Shown here piece after piece: positions 1 through 8,435 of a DNA stretch of 64,000 bases. Within the stretch, counting starts at the first letter, position 1. Each line of letters opens with the position of its first letter. This stretch comes from JBJTUH01 sp044346175. GTDB lineage: Bacteria > Cyanobacteriota > Vampirovibrionia > Vampirovibrionales > JAJTHC01. The notes beneath the pieces were generated by a model. The model was given only the letters and a program-made list of their open reading frames with translations, did not search any database and was not told where the DNA came from. Both the position numbers and the translations under genes were made by a program. The DNA lies in assembly GCA_044346175.1 (NCBI GenBank), contig JBIIZQ010000011.1:4074-68073 (forward strand), written 5' to 3'.

Positions 1-498
1 GGCATAGAAGAGTTGCAACATGAGTGTTTCTTGAGGGTGACATTGACTCTGAGGAGACGATTTTCTCTCGCAAAGGGTTTTGACCTCTTGATGCGAAAGT
101 ACTTGAGGCAGGTGCTTGGAAAGTTTAGGGCGTTCCATCAGAGCAAACGGGTTTCGTTGAATGGTGTCCGTGGCGTGTAGTATCCCCCACAGAAAGAAAC
201 CTTTTAAAACGCTTATTTTTCTTGCAATACTACTGTTTTTAAGCCCCTGTTGTTTGAGGTACCCTAAATAGCTCAAAATATTCTGCCGTTCAAGAAGACC
301 CGCTTGTAAATGATGCTGGGCGGGGTGTGCCAGCCAGTGAAAGAATTGTAATAAATCTCTTTGGTAAGCACTTAAGGTCAACTTACTCAAGCCTTTTTGT
401 AAAGAAAGCACGTCGATGTAGCGACTTACCAGCGAAAATTCTTGTGAAGATTCTTGTAAGGATTCTTGTAACATGGGGTGGGGTTTAGCATCTTGCAT
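1..498 (-). CDS. xerD: Tyrosine recombinase XerD-like, 3'-truncated by window edge
   Basis: An open frame of 166 codons reads from ATG at 498 to base 1 with no stop, so only the N-terminal part is present. It holds the SAM-like core-binding domain of Xer recombinases: a first helix segment (SRYIDVLSLQKGLSKLTL, AYQRDL) followed by the IARKISVLKGFFLWGI helix and the PQVLSHQEVK linker that leads into the catalytic domain. The catalytic Arg/His/Tyr residues lie outside the window. The start is 7 bp downstream of the stop of the preceding recombinase, so the two are probably co-transcribed. Xer proteins resolve chromosome dimers at dif as XerC/XerD heterotetramers; the spacing suggests this is the XerD partner. 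XerD rather than another integrase is an inference from domain sequence and context. Confidence 0.75.
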   Translation of the reverse strand, partial: MQDAKPHPMLQESLQESSQEFSLVSRYIDVLSLQKGLSKLTLSAYQRDLLQFFHWLAHPAQHHLQAGLLERQNILSYLGYLKQQGLKNSSIARKISVLKGFFLWGILHATDTIQRNPFALMERPKLSKHLPQVLSHQEVKTLCERKSSPQSQCHPQETLMLQLFYA

Positions 499-504
499 GA
501 TGGG

Positions 505-1845
505 TTATTGTTTTAAATTTTCTTTTTTCTTTAGGGCTTTTTTCTTTAGCGTTTGAGTGGCTGTAGATTTTTTCTTCAGGCGTGGTAAACCCCCCAAGCT
601 TTCTGTACGATCTTGAGATAGGCGAGCTTGCATTAAAGGGTGTGCTTCTTTGTAACTCTTCATTAAGTGTAAACCGCTCACATGGGTGTAAATTTGGGTT
701 GTACGAATACTTGCATGTCCCAAAAGCTCTTGAATGAGGCGTAAATCAAGTCCTTTATCGACCAAGTAAGTGGCAAACCCATGGCGAAACATGTGTGGAT
801 GCACCCGTTTTTCAAGTCCCGCAGCCTCGGTACGAGTGGCTACAATACGTTGTACACTCCTTGGGGTAAGTCGTGTCCCTTTCTGACTCATGAACAGCGG
901 TTGACCCATGGCATCGCTGGGTAAATCTTGGTAAAGTGCCTCACACGTTTTTTGATACTGTTGCACCAAGTGTCTGACCTCGTGGGCTAGATAGACAATC
1001 CGCTGTTTGTCGCCCTTGCCAAGCACTCGCACCTCTAGCGGCTCGGTGTTGTCTTGAAGCATTTGAGGATACAGTGCTTCCCAGTTTAGCTGGACAAGCT
1101 CGCTCACACGTAACCCTCCTGTAAATAAACAGAACGCAAGGAGGGTGTCTCTTGCCTTACGCCACTTGGATTCTAGTGACGCAGTTTTGCCTCTTACACA
1201 AGGGGGGGGGGTGGTCTTTGGACGACCTCTTTTTTCTTTTCGCTTGGGAGGTCTGCCTCGTTTCACAGGTGTAAGGGGTACGTTTTGCTTTAATGTGGTA
1301 GCATCAGACTCAGACTGAACGGGAAAAGCACGTTTTACTTCTTTCAAGGTCAGCACTTCTGGTAAGCGTTTGAAGACCTTCGGACGTTGCCAGCTTTCAA
1401 TCCAGCGGATATTTTCTAATACCCCCTCTCTCAAAAGAAAGCGTAAAAAAGTCTTTACACTAGAGACGTGTCGATGAATGCTCCGACGTGCAAGGTCTTG
1501 TTGCGTAAGATACCCCACATACAATGCACACCAATGTTGAGGGGGAGGCATCGGTACGCTTGTATCTAACAAAGTCGCTTGGACTGAAAGCCACGCACAG
1601 AAAGTTTTAATATCCTTGGCATAGGCACGTAGGGTGTGCGAAGCACTGTTTTTCTCTAAGGAGAGCATGGTCATAAACTGCATTTGGTACTGTGGCTTTG
1701 TCCATTCGGCAATAGGCGTTTCAGATGGGGGGCGTGTGAGCTTTTGACTTTCAAGCGCCCCTCGTGTGGTACGACTAGGTTCGCCTAGATAGGCCTGGAG
1801 AGGCTGTGTAGGTTTACGAGACACTTTGTGCAAGGGAGACATCAT
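505..1845 (-). CDS. xerC: Tyrosine recombinase XerC-like with AT-hook insertion
   Basis: A 446-residue site-specific recombinase, much longer than the usual ~300 for XerC. The N-terminal core-binding domain spans about 50-155 and the catalytic domain about 160-400, with the expected residues R246 (GGLRVSEL), K277 (GKGDKQR), H351xxR354 (HMFRHGF), H377 (LLGH) and nucleophile Y386 (QIYTH). Between the domains (about 176-228) is a basic, proline-rich insertion with two AT-hook-like RGRP cores (residues 195-210), and the protein ends in a lysine-rich tail (423-446). A C10 run in the coding strand lies in this insertion, upstream of every catalytic residue. It probably works with the downstream XerD-like protein in chromosome dimer resolution; a phage- or island-type integrase remains possible. 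No Shine-Dalgarno is obvious at the chosen ATG ATG start. Confidence 0.88.
   Translation of the reverse strand: MMSPLHKVSRKPTQPLQAYLGEPSRTTRGALESQKLTRPPSETPIAEWTKPQYQMQFMTMLSLEKNSASHTLRAYAKDIKTFCAWLSVQATLLDTSVPMPPPQHWCALYVGYLTQQDLARRSIHRHVSSVKTFLRFLLREGVLENIRWIESWQRPKVFKRLPEVLTLKEVKRAFPVQSESDATTLKQNVPLTPVKRGRPPKRKEKRGRPKTTPPPCVRGKTASLESKWRKARDTLLAFCLFTGGLRVSELVQLNWEALYPQMLQDNTEPLEVRVLGKGDKQRIVYLAHEVRHLVQQYQKTCEALYQDLPSDAMGQPLFMSQKGTRLTPRSVQRIVATRTEAAGLEKRVHPHMFRHGFATYLVDKGLDLRLIQELLGHASIRTTQIYTHVSGLHLMKSYKEAHPLMQARLSQDRTESLGGLPRLKKKSTATQTLKKKALKKKENLKQ
1202..1211. repeat. G10 homopolymer (C10 on coding strand) in the xerC-like gene
   Basis: Ten consecutive G on the plus strand encode Thr-Pro-Pro-Pro (residues 212-215) inside the insertion of the recombinase. 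Loss of one C gives a stop after about five codons, and gain of one gives a stop after about eighteen. Confidence 0.9.
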
Positions 1846-1909
1846 GAAGCAAATGACCCAACATGACTAACAGGGTATCCCTCAAGAGGTCTTGTGGGGA
1901 CTCAGAGGA

Positions 1910-3187
1910 CTAAAACGCAAGATTATGCCACAAATCAGCATAGACCAATTCAGGCGATACATAACGATGGAGCATGCGTATTGCCGCCATAACATGCTTT
2001 AAAAGCTTATCGGCGCGGTGCCTTGCTTGATAAGAAAGATACTCTGGACTTTGAGCGTGTTGGTGCAGGGTATGTGTCATGCTTCGTTGCAATAGGGTTA
2101 ACCAAGCTAAAAGATGGACTTCTTGAATGGTGGTTGTTTTTTTAGGACTTGTTTTTTTTGCACTGGATACCTCCTGCCCTTTTCCTTTGGTTTTTCGAGG
2201 TGTTTTAGTCTCTTTGTCGACAAGGGTAGAGGTGGCTTCTGTTTCCGCTTGAGGATTCGTTGCCAACGTCATGTTATGGGAAGTACTTTCAGTGACAAAA
2301 GCGTGATAGGCCTGTGTGAGGTCATGGCATACTTCTGAAGAAAGTCTTGTGGCGGACTCTTGGGTAATCACACGATGCCAATAAGGTGTAAGACGTGGGT
2401 ACCATACGGTTTCTATGCTAGGGTCTATCGATGAGGTTAGAGACACCTCTGACAGTAACGTTGGTGAGGGACAAGCGGAGGTAAGCGGAGGTAATGTGCT
2501 GGGAAGCCAGAGCGATACACACCTGGAAACAATCGTAGGGAGAAGTTGAGAAGTATCTTGGGCGATAAAAATGAAGAGGGTTTTCTCGGGCGGTTGTTCT
2601 AGTGTTTTCAGGAGCCTATCGGCTAACTGAGGCGGGAAGCTTTGTCGTGTAAGGGCTTCAGGTACCCACGACATACTTTCCTCTTGAGGAGCGGTGGCTC
2701 CTGAGGCGATATCTGTTGTTGCTTCACATCTCAGAGGCGTGTAGTAGTCATGGTGCGACACACCGAGGGTGTCTAAATCTTGCCCTGTGCCTGTTTTGGG
2801 TAGCATGCGGCTATGGCATACAAGCACCACCCGCCAATGAGGGGAGGTTTTCATCCACGCTTGTAATATATGATTCATATGAGCCACCTTGAGTGAAGGG
2901 ACTTTGTCCTGTAACGTCACAGCTTCTTCTAGTGGTGTGTGAGGGGAGAGGGTCATGATATCGGGGTGCGTATTGGCTTGAATCCAGCGGCAATCTGCAC
3001 AGGTTCCACAGCCACCGAATTGTTCAGGGGAGACTTCACATCGTAGCCCTTTCACCCATTGCGTTACCCAAGCGTAGGTATGGGATGCGTCAGGGTGTAG
3101 ACATAACAGTGCGGCGGGTAATTGGCGTGTCTTGAGGGCGGCTTTTGCCCATTGTGTGGTTGCGTGTTGTTCAGTCATATCAGGCAT
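1910..3187 (-). CDS. holB: DNA polymerase III delta-prime subunit (HolB-type clamp loader)
   Basis: Clamp-loader ATPase-like protein. A zinc-ribbon-like cluster (FGGCGTCADCRW), the Asp/Pro-rich segment after it, and a typical LEQPPEKTLFIFIAQD ... LLPTIVSRC block (sensor 1 and the SRC/arginine-finger motif) identify a HolB/DnaX relative. A canonical P-loop is not visible near the N-terminus, which fits delta-prime rather than tau/gamma. Long low-complexity stretches (about 240-360) separate the core from the C-terminal helical domain, so it is larger than E. coli HolB (334 residues). I prefer ATG at 3187, which has AAAGG upstream; an in-frame ATG at 3235 would add 16 residues. It is followed by xerC and then xerD on the same strand. 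Confidence 0.78.
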   Translation of the reverse strand: MPDMTEQHATTQWAKAALKTRQLPAALLCLHPDASHTYAWVTQWVKGLRCEVSPEQFGGCGTCADCRWIQANTHPDIMTLSPHTPLEEAVTLQDKVPSLKVAHMNHILQAWMKTSPHWRVVLVCHSRMLPKTGTGQDLDTLGVSHHDYYTPLRCEATTDIASGATAPQEESMSWVPEALTRQSFPPQLADRLLKTLEQPPEKTLFIFIAQDTSQLLPTIVSRCVSLWLPSTLPPLTSACPSPTLLSEVSLTSSIDPSIETVWYPRLTPYWHRVITQESATRLSSEVCHDLTQAYHAFVTESTSHNMTLATNPQAETEATSTLVDKETKTPRKTKGKGQEVSSAKKTSPKKTTTIQEVHLLAWLTLLQRSMTHTLHQHAQSPEYLSYQARHRADKLLKHVMAAIRMLHRYVSPELVYADLWHNLAF

Positions 3188-3257
3188 CACGCCAAGACCT
3201 TTGTGTATCTTGCTTGGTGAAAGCTTATGGTTCAATCAGGTAACGCCACCATCGCAT

Positions 3258-3279
3258 GGTTCTCTTGATAAAGAGAACC
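3258..3279. repeat. 9-bp perfect inverted repeat between divergent genes
   Basis: Arms GGTTCTCTT and AAGAGAACC with a GATA loop lie in the gap between holB (minus) and the PilZ gene (plus). No T tract follows on either side, so an operator or mRNA leader hairpin is as likely as a terminator. The rest of the gap (3188-3523) shows no gene that I can support. Confidence 0.45.
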
Positions 3280-3523
3280 TCTTGCAAATAAAGTGGTACA
3301 GAAGCCCCTAGTATACCTAAAGAAGCTCTATCTATTGTACCGCATCCATATCTATACTCAAAATCACCCGCTTTTTCTCCGTGTTTGTAAGACTCCTCCG
3401 AGTACGATGCTTGGGTGCATCCATCTTGCACAGTATTTCCATCAATTCTCTGAGTGTTTTCTCTTCATTTTTCCTCTCAATAGCCGAAAGCTTACATAAA
3501 AGGATGAGGCTTTACTGGCATCA

Positions 3524-4465
3524 TTGGCTCTAGTCTTTACGTTGTGTTTGCCTCTTTTTTTACATTATTTCCTTTGTGCTTATCTCCTTCGTGCTTTTTC
3601 GTCATGGGACTCATCTGATACGATGCTCGCTTCCACCCCCACTTCTATTCGAGACCCTCTCAGCCCCGCACAAATTGCCTTATTGGAGCAGTTAAACAAG
3701 GGGAAGCAAATTTTTGTTAGACCCCTTCTCGGGCAGACATTAACCCCTGAAAATATTTCACAGGAACGCTATATCGTGAGTGTGCTAGCCTATGAAATGC
3801 CCCATCTTCTTGTGAGTTGCCGAGTGCAAGCCATTAAACAAAATCAACAAGTCAATTTTTTACTTGAAGTCCCCGATGATAGTCGCCTAGGGACATCTAT
3901 TGGGGTAAAAGCCCAGTTTCTCGGTACGGATGTACGTTATGAAAGCCACGCAGGCGGCTGGTTTTTGTTGGACACTGAACAAATTCTCAAAGAGGAACGT
4001 CGTCAGTTCTTTAGAATTAACACCCAACGTTGGGTGTTTGTAAAGCAACAAGGCATTGATGCTTTGCTTCCGTGCTTTATGGTTGATATGGGTGGTGGGG
4101 GATGTCGACTTTTTAGCCCTTATCCGCTCTCAATGAATCATATGGCAACGCTCAATATGAATAGTACGAAAGACGAAGGGCTACCCCGTGATAATATTGA
4201 GTTTCATGTGCGAGGGTGTACTCAAGCCAATGATGACCAAAGGCGTTATGTGCAGACCTTTCTCAATCGTTTCACAGGGAGTTTAGGTCATATCTCCTCA
4301 GGCACAGACCGTTATGAGCGTGACCTAAGACGGAGTTTGGAAAATGCCACGTGGTATATGGTACGGTGTCGTTTTGCAGGATTTCAGGGCAAAACCGACC
4401 AAGATATGATTTTTAAGTACTGTTTCCAAGAGCAACTTAAACGTATTAAAAGCCAGCAGCGCTAG
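3524..4465 (+). CDS. PilZ-domain protein, YcgR-like
   Basis: A 313-residue protein with a YcgR-type N-terminal beta domain (about 60-150, GKQIFVRPLLGQTL) and a PilZ domain carrying the c-di-GMP-binding RxxxR motif (RRQFFR, 159-164) and the second motif DMGGGGCRL (188-196, in place of D/NxSxxG). Proteins of this architecture bind cyclic di-GMP and act on flagellar motors, pili or exopolysaccharide machinery. The start is uncertain: the frame opens at TTG 3524, which would give a hydrophobic N-terminal segment (residues 3-24), whereas ATG 3623 (residue 34) would give a soluble protein starting just before the YcgR domain. Neither has a good ribosome-binding site. It lies directly upstream of an adenylate cyclase, so two second-messenger genes are neighbours. 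Confidence 0.82.
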   Translation: MALVFTLCLPLFLHYFLCAYLLRAFSSWDSSDTMLASTPTSIRDPLSPAQIALLEQLNKGKQIFVRPLLGQTLTPENISQERYIVSVLAYEMPHLLVSCRVQAIKQNQQVNFLLEVPDDSRLGTSIGVKAQFLGTDVRYESHAGGWFLLDTEQILKEERRQFFRINTQRWVFVKQQGIDALLPCFMVDMGGGGCRLFSPYPLSMNHMATLNMNSTKDEGLPRDNIEFHVRGCTQANDDQRRYVQTFLNRFTGSLGHISSGTDRYERDLRRSLENATWYMVRCRFAGFQGKTDQDMIFKYCFQEQLKRIKSQQR

Positions 4466-4586
4466 GGGTTATCCGTTACCAAGTATCTTCTCTGCTGACC
4501 CTTGGCACTCATCAGTCTTGTCTTATCGTTTGTGAACTTCTGTTGGTTCGTGCGATGTGTTTCGTTAGTAAGGTGTTTGATGTGTT

Positions 4587-5972
4587 ATGGTTCATATTCA
4601 CGCTACACAACAGCCCTCTTATGCTAAAAACAGTGGTTCTAAAGGCAAAGAAACGACTGTCACCACAGAGACGCATACCAAGACCTCAAAAAACGCACAT
4701 GCCGCCAAGTCCACTTCCCCTCAAAAAATCTCGGGCATGATGTGTCTTGTGATTGGATGGAGTATGGGGTGGGGTATTTGGTTATTGTGGTGTGTGAAGC
4801 AGGCAACGCCACAGCCCTCTCTACCATGGCACGCTTTGCTGCCCGCTTTTATTGAAGGGGGTATTTGGAGCTTAATGTTTATTGTAGGTTCTGTACTACT
4901 GTGGCAAAAGCCTTCTCAGACATGGCTTTTATTATGGCTGAGTGTTCTCTCTTTAGTGTTGGGTCTGCATCAGGGTTTTTCGGTTTCCCCTGCTGCTATG
5001 ACACTCCCCAATGCTTTCGCACGCAAAGAGCTTTTCTGTGTCTTAACGCCTTTGCTGATGACAGGTATGCTTTTGGCACAAATAAGGTTGCTGTGGTTTG
5101 ACGCACGGATGCGTCAGGTGAGTATTTTGTGGCAAAAGACACAACAACATTTAAAATCCCTCCAGCAGCAACCCAAAACGTATGTATCCTCTATGGGGAA
5201 TGCCCAGCCCCAACGACTGCAAAAACCCGTCCGCCATGATTTAACGGCTATGTTCATTGACCTTCGTAACTTCACGACGATGGGGGAATCGCTTCCTGCC
5301 CCTGAAATGATTGACCTCCTCAATGAGTTTTATGCCATTACTGCCGAGTGTGTCACCAGTGCGGGGGGATGGGTCAATAAATACTTGGGGGATGGGGTGC
5401 TGGTGCTTTTTGGCGTGGATGCCTCAGGGAAGGCGTTTCATCCTGAAACGCATGCTCGAGATGCACTCAAAGCGAGTCTGTTACTGATGAATCGTTTGAA
5501 TGCCATGGCTGCACGTTGGCAGAAAGAACGCTTTTTAACCATTTCAGTAGGTATGTCCATCCATTCAGGCATCACATTGGTGGGTTGTTTCGGGCAACAC
5601 ACTGAAGAAATTAACGTGGTAGGTGATACGATTAACCTTTGCTCAAGACTTCAAGATATTAACAAGCATTTCAAAACGCAATTAGTGGTTTCTGCTGCCA
5701 CAAAACAACGCCTTGAAGAGGGTGAGCCTTTGAAAGGGTGTCTCTTGCATCTGGGCGAGGTTGAGATTCGAGGTCGAGATAGTAAAGTGAGTGTCTTCAC
5801 ACTTGCCAGTGCCATGCAAATCCCCTCTACTTTTTCGGGGAATGCTCAAGCCAGTACGACTGTCCATTTCCCTAATCCTTCTCCTAGCTCTCATGCTTCC
5901 CACTCGCCTACCTTGAACAAGCCGACACGTCATGCAAAGTATCCCTTTGAACCCTTATCTGGCACGAACTAG
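4587..5972 (+). CDS. Membrane-anchored class III adenylate cyclase
   Basis: After a Thr/Lys-rich cytosolic leader (1-47) come several hydrophobic spans (about 50-70, 88-105, 112-130 and 148-170) and then a class III nucleotide cyclase domain (about 215-405). The catalytic set is complete: metal aspartates D225 (FIDLRNF) and D269 (YLGDG), adenine-selecting K265 and D347 (VVGDT), and transition-state N350 and R354 (INLCSRL). This predicts ATP as substrate and cAMP as product, acting as a homodimer. There is no HAMP, CHASE or GAF domain, so the signal may be sensed by the short membrane domain. The Ser/Pro-rich C-terminal tail (about 412-461) looks disordered. It follows the PilZ gene on the same strand after a gap of about 120 bp. 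Confidence 0.9.
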   Translation: MVHIHATQQPSYAKNSGSKGKETTVTTETHTKTSKNAHAAKSTSPQKISGMMCLVIGWSMGWGIWLLWCVKQATPQPSLPWHALLPAFIEGGIWSLMFIVGSVLLWQKPSQTWLLLWLSVLSLVLGLHQGFSVSPAAMTLPNAFARKELFCVLTPLLMTGMLLAQIRLLWFDARMRQVSILWQKTQQHLKSLQQQPKTYVSSMGNAQPQRLQKPVRHDLTAMFIDLRNFTTMGESLPAPEMIDLLNEFYAITAECVTSAGGWVNKYLGDGVLVLFGVDASGKAFHPETHARDALKASLLLMNRLNAMAARWQKERFLTISVGMSIHSGITLVGCFGQHTEEINVVGDTINLCSRLQDINKHFKTQLVVSAATKQRLEEGEPLKGCLLHLGEVEIRGRDSKVSVFTLASAMQIPSTFSGNAQASTTVHFPNPSPSSHASHSPTLNKPTRHAKYPFEPLSGTN

Positions 5973-6077
5973 CTCAATGCCCCCATCTGAAAAAGCACGC
6001 CCACCTCTTTGATACGAAGGCAGGCGTTTAGGCAATAACTTTTTAGGTATGGATGCTCCAGTACACCAGATACGATG

Positions 6078-7661
6078 TTACGATGGGCGGTGAATGGTGG
6101 CAAGGGTATGTCCCAAAAATCTTTCTGGGTCAACCGTGTGTCCGAAATGCTTTACTTCAAAATGAACATGAGGTCCCGTTGTGCGTCCTGTCATGCCAAC
6201 AGCCGCAATGAGCTGTCCTTGTTGGACACGCTGCCCGGGGCGTACAAAAGCCTGCTGGCAGTGGGCATAGCGCGTACTCAGTCCAAAAGCATGGCGTAAT
6301 TCAACCGTTAGGCCATAACCTTGCTCAAAGTGTACCTTGGTGACAATACCCTCTTCGGAAGCCATAATATTTGACCCAACGGGTGCAGAGACATCTAAGC
6401 CCAAGTGCGGTCGTCCCCAACGATGTCCGAAATGGGAGGTAATGAGTCCTCGTACTGGAATGGTTAGGCGAAAAGCTAAACGCTCTTGAAGGGCTTTTTT
6501 GAGTGCCGCCAGCCGTGCGAGTCGTTTTTTTTCAGCCCCCACCCGTACAGTATAGGTATGTTGGTTATCAGCACGCTCTTGCATCGCTTCCATGGTTTGA
6601 GTCACGTCATGGACATGAGCCGTATCCGTCGGAGCCTCCTCAAGTAGCTTGGTTTGCAAAGACTGAAAATCAGCGGTTGTTTTTAAAGGCTCCTCCTGAA
6701 GTAGCACAGGTAAGGGTGCTAAAGAAGGCTTTAATGACATTTTGAGTTGCCAAGACGCATGGGCAATTGCGGGAGCCTTAGTATGAAACAATGCCTGCCA
6801 AGCACCTACCAGCCACAATGCCAGTACGACTAAACTGACCGACCACTCCGCTTGACGCTGTCTGAGTTTATGGAAAAGCCAAACATAATGGGTTGGCTTT
6901 TGAGCTTGTGTCACCCCTCTCAAGGGGGACTCCATCGCTAAGGCTAATGACAACCAACGCTGCTTGACTTGGTGACGAATATGCCTGAGGGGGTAAAAAG
7001 GTTTCATGGGCATCGACATGGTCTCGACATGCTTGGAAGACCTTGCATCGTGAGGGTTTGTGTGTGAAGCTTCTGTGCCTTTATCATCTGCTTTATGGTC
7101 TGAAAATACCTCTTGAGGGGCAGACCCCTCGGGGGGGGGGTCCTCTGCAACCTCTAGTGTCCCCACGCTGACCCAAAGTGCATGTTCGATGATGCCTGTC
7201 ACGTCGACTTTAGATTCTTCAGTATGGTCTTCACGAAGGAGGGAAGCTAACATATCCAAGGTGTCACGTGCTTCTTGGGAAGCCGTTTCCAGTGGTGGTA
7301 CTAAAAGAGGCTCCGAGGCCAAGGGGATACTTTCTTGGAGGGTACGTGCGGTGGCTGTGTCAGACGACGCTTCAGCGTCGTAGGTTTCTAAAGCCATGGA
7401 TGTCATCTTTCCTCGTGTTTCTGAGGCAAGCGAAACCCACTTAAAGGGTATCACTGTACCCACAGTGTCTGTAGAGGCATGAGGCTTATCCTCCACAAAA
7501 TGATATTCAGCATGCCCAGTATTGATGCCACGGGCATGGTCGTGGGCTGGATGTTCCTCTGTGGCACCTGATGAGACCTTCTGTTCTTGGACGGAAGTCT
7601 TAGGGGGTGTTTCAGTGAATAGGTCATCACATTGCAGGTGAGTCATAGTATCACGTTGCAT
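6078..7661 (-). CDS. M23 family peptidase (LytM domain), single-pass membrane protein
   Basis: A 527-residue protein with a long acidic, low-complexity cytosolic N-terminus (1-220), one transmembrane helix (about 274-292), a periplasmic linker with a short coiled coil ending in an Ala/Lys/Arg-rich helix (about 360-395), and a C-terminal LytM domain (about 403-515). The zinc ligands and catalytic histidines of M23 are intact: H419 and D423 (HLGLD), H467 (RYAHC) and H498/H500 (HVHFEV). It is therefore predicted to be an active peptidoglycan endopeptidase rather than an EnvC/NlpD-type degenerate activator. The N-terminal region holds a coding-strand C10 tract (codons 174-177), where a slip would remove the transmembrane and catalytic parts. 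It is convergent with the adenylate cyclase; no clear terminator lies in the 105-bp gap. Confidence 0.87.
   Translation of the reverse strand: MQRDTMTHLQCDDLFTETPPKTSVQEQKVSSGATEEHPAHDHARGINTGHAEYHFVEDKPHASTDTVGTVIPFKWVSLASETRGKMTSMALETYDAEASSDTATARTLQESIPLASEPLLVPPLETASQEARDTLDMLASLLREDHTEESKVDVTGIIEHALWVSVGTLEVAEDPPPEGSAPQEVFSDHKADDKGTEASHTNPHDARSSKHVETMSMPMKPFYPLRHIRHQVKQRWLSLALAMESPLRGVTQAQKPTHYVWLFHKLRQRQAEWSVSLVVLALWLVGAWQALFHTKAPAIAHASWQLKMSLKPSLAPLPVLLQEEPLKTTADFQSLQTKLLEEAPTDTAHVHDVTQTMEAMQERADNQHTYTVRVGAEKKRLARLAALKKALQERLAFRLTIPVRGLITSHFGHRWGRPHLGLDVSAPVGSNIMASEEGIVTKVHFEQGYGLTVELRHAFGLSTRYAHCQQAFVRPGQRVQQGQLIAAVGMTGRTTGPHVHFEVKHFGHTVDPERFLGHTLATIHRPS
7131..7140. repeat. G10 homopolymer (C10 on coding strand) in the M23 peptidase gene
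   Basis: Ten consecutive G on the plus strand encode the Pro run at codons 175-177 of the peptidase on the minus strand. Either +1 or -1 slippage meets a stop within a few dozen codons. Confidence 0.9.
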
Positions 7662-7943
7662 AGGGGTGTGGACTCCCTTCTAGTATTTAAGTTTGCTTTG
7701 ATGAAGAGGTCCCTATTAAACAGGTTAAACAGAGTATCTTCAGGAGTAAGCATTGGTTTATGGGGTAAGTTTTAGTCTTTTTAGGGCAGTATAACCCATG
7801 ATGAATCAACAAAGGCTAAAACTTATGGCACAAAGCGGGGTAGTAACATCGCAGGCACTTAAAAACCACCATGGTAATACACTTTTGACACAAACAGTAA
7901 AAGCATACTAAAACCAATGAAAGGACACTTATTTTAGTGAAAA

Positions 7944-8016
7944 GCTATATAAAAACACGCTTATATAAACCATTTTTATAGAAAGCACTTTATAGTTTAA
8001 GTTTTTACTATATAGC
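7944..8016. repeat. AT-rich nested inverted/direct repeats upstream of rplT
   Basis: This is the core of a 774-bp gene-free stretch (7662-8435). Outer arms at 7944-7956 and 8001-8016 (GCTATATAAAAAC versus the complement of GTTTTTACTATATAGC) are complementary apart from two extra bases. Inside are a direct TTTATAG repeat and a second TATATAAA copy. It could be a structured leader, a promoter-proximal regulatory element or a remnant. In the rest of the stretch I see no gene and no tRNA. Confidence 0.4.
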
Positions 8017-8435
8017 GTTGAAGGTTAATCCTATAAAACCACACAGATACACCCGATAAGGCGTTAAGATACAATACAGTGGTGGTTCACTAAAACAAAA
8101 TGCTCAGTTATCATACTCAAAAAAAACATGGGTTGCAAATACAAATGCGTTTTTAATGTCATGATATAACATTCTGTGTTTGCCGACGGGCATGAGGACT
8201 CTATGGTTTGGGCTTGTGTCGTGGTCATGTTTTTGAGAAAATAACATGGCGTTTTAGAAAGTGCTTGCGGGCATTGCTCATAGCCTGTTCTAAAGTGCTA
8301 TATTTGATTTTAGTATTAGCCTCAGTGTGATTCGGTTTTTGCATGACTGCACCGTCCACACAGTATTTTCTACTAAAAGCGTTTTTAGTGCCTATCCCAA
8401 GTCAGTCCATAGCCAACCATTAAGGAGACACCCTC

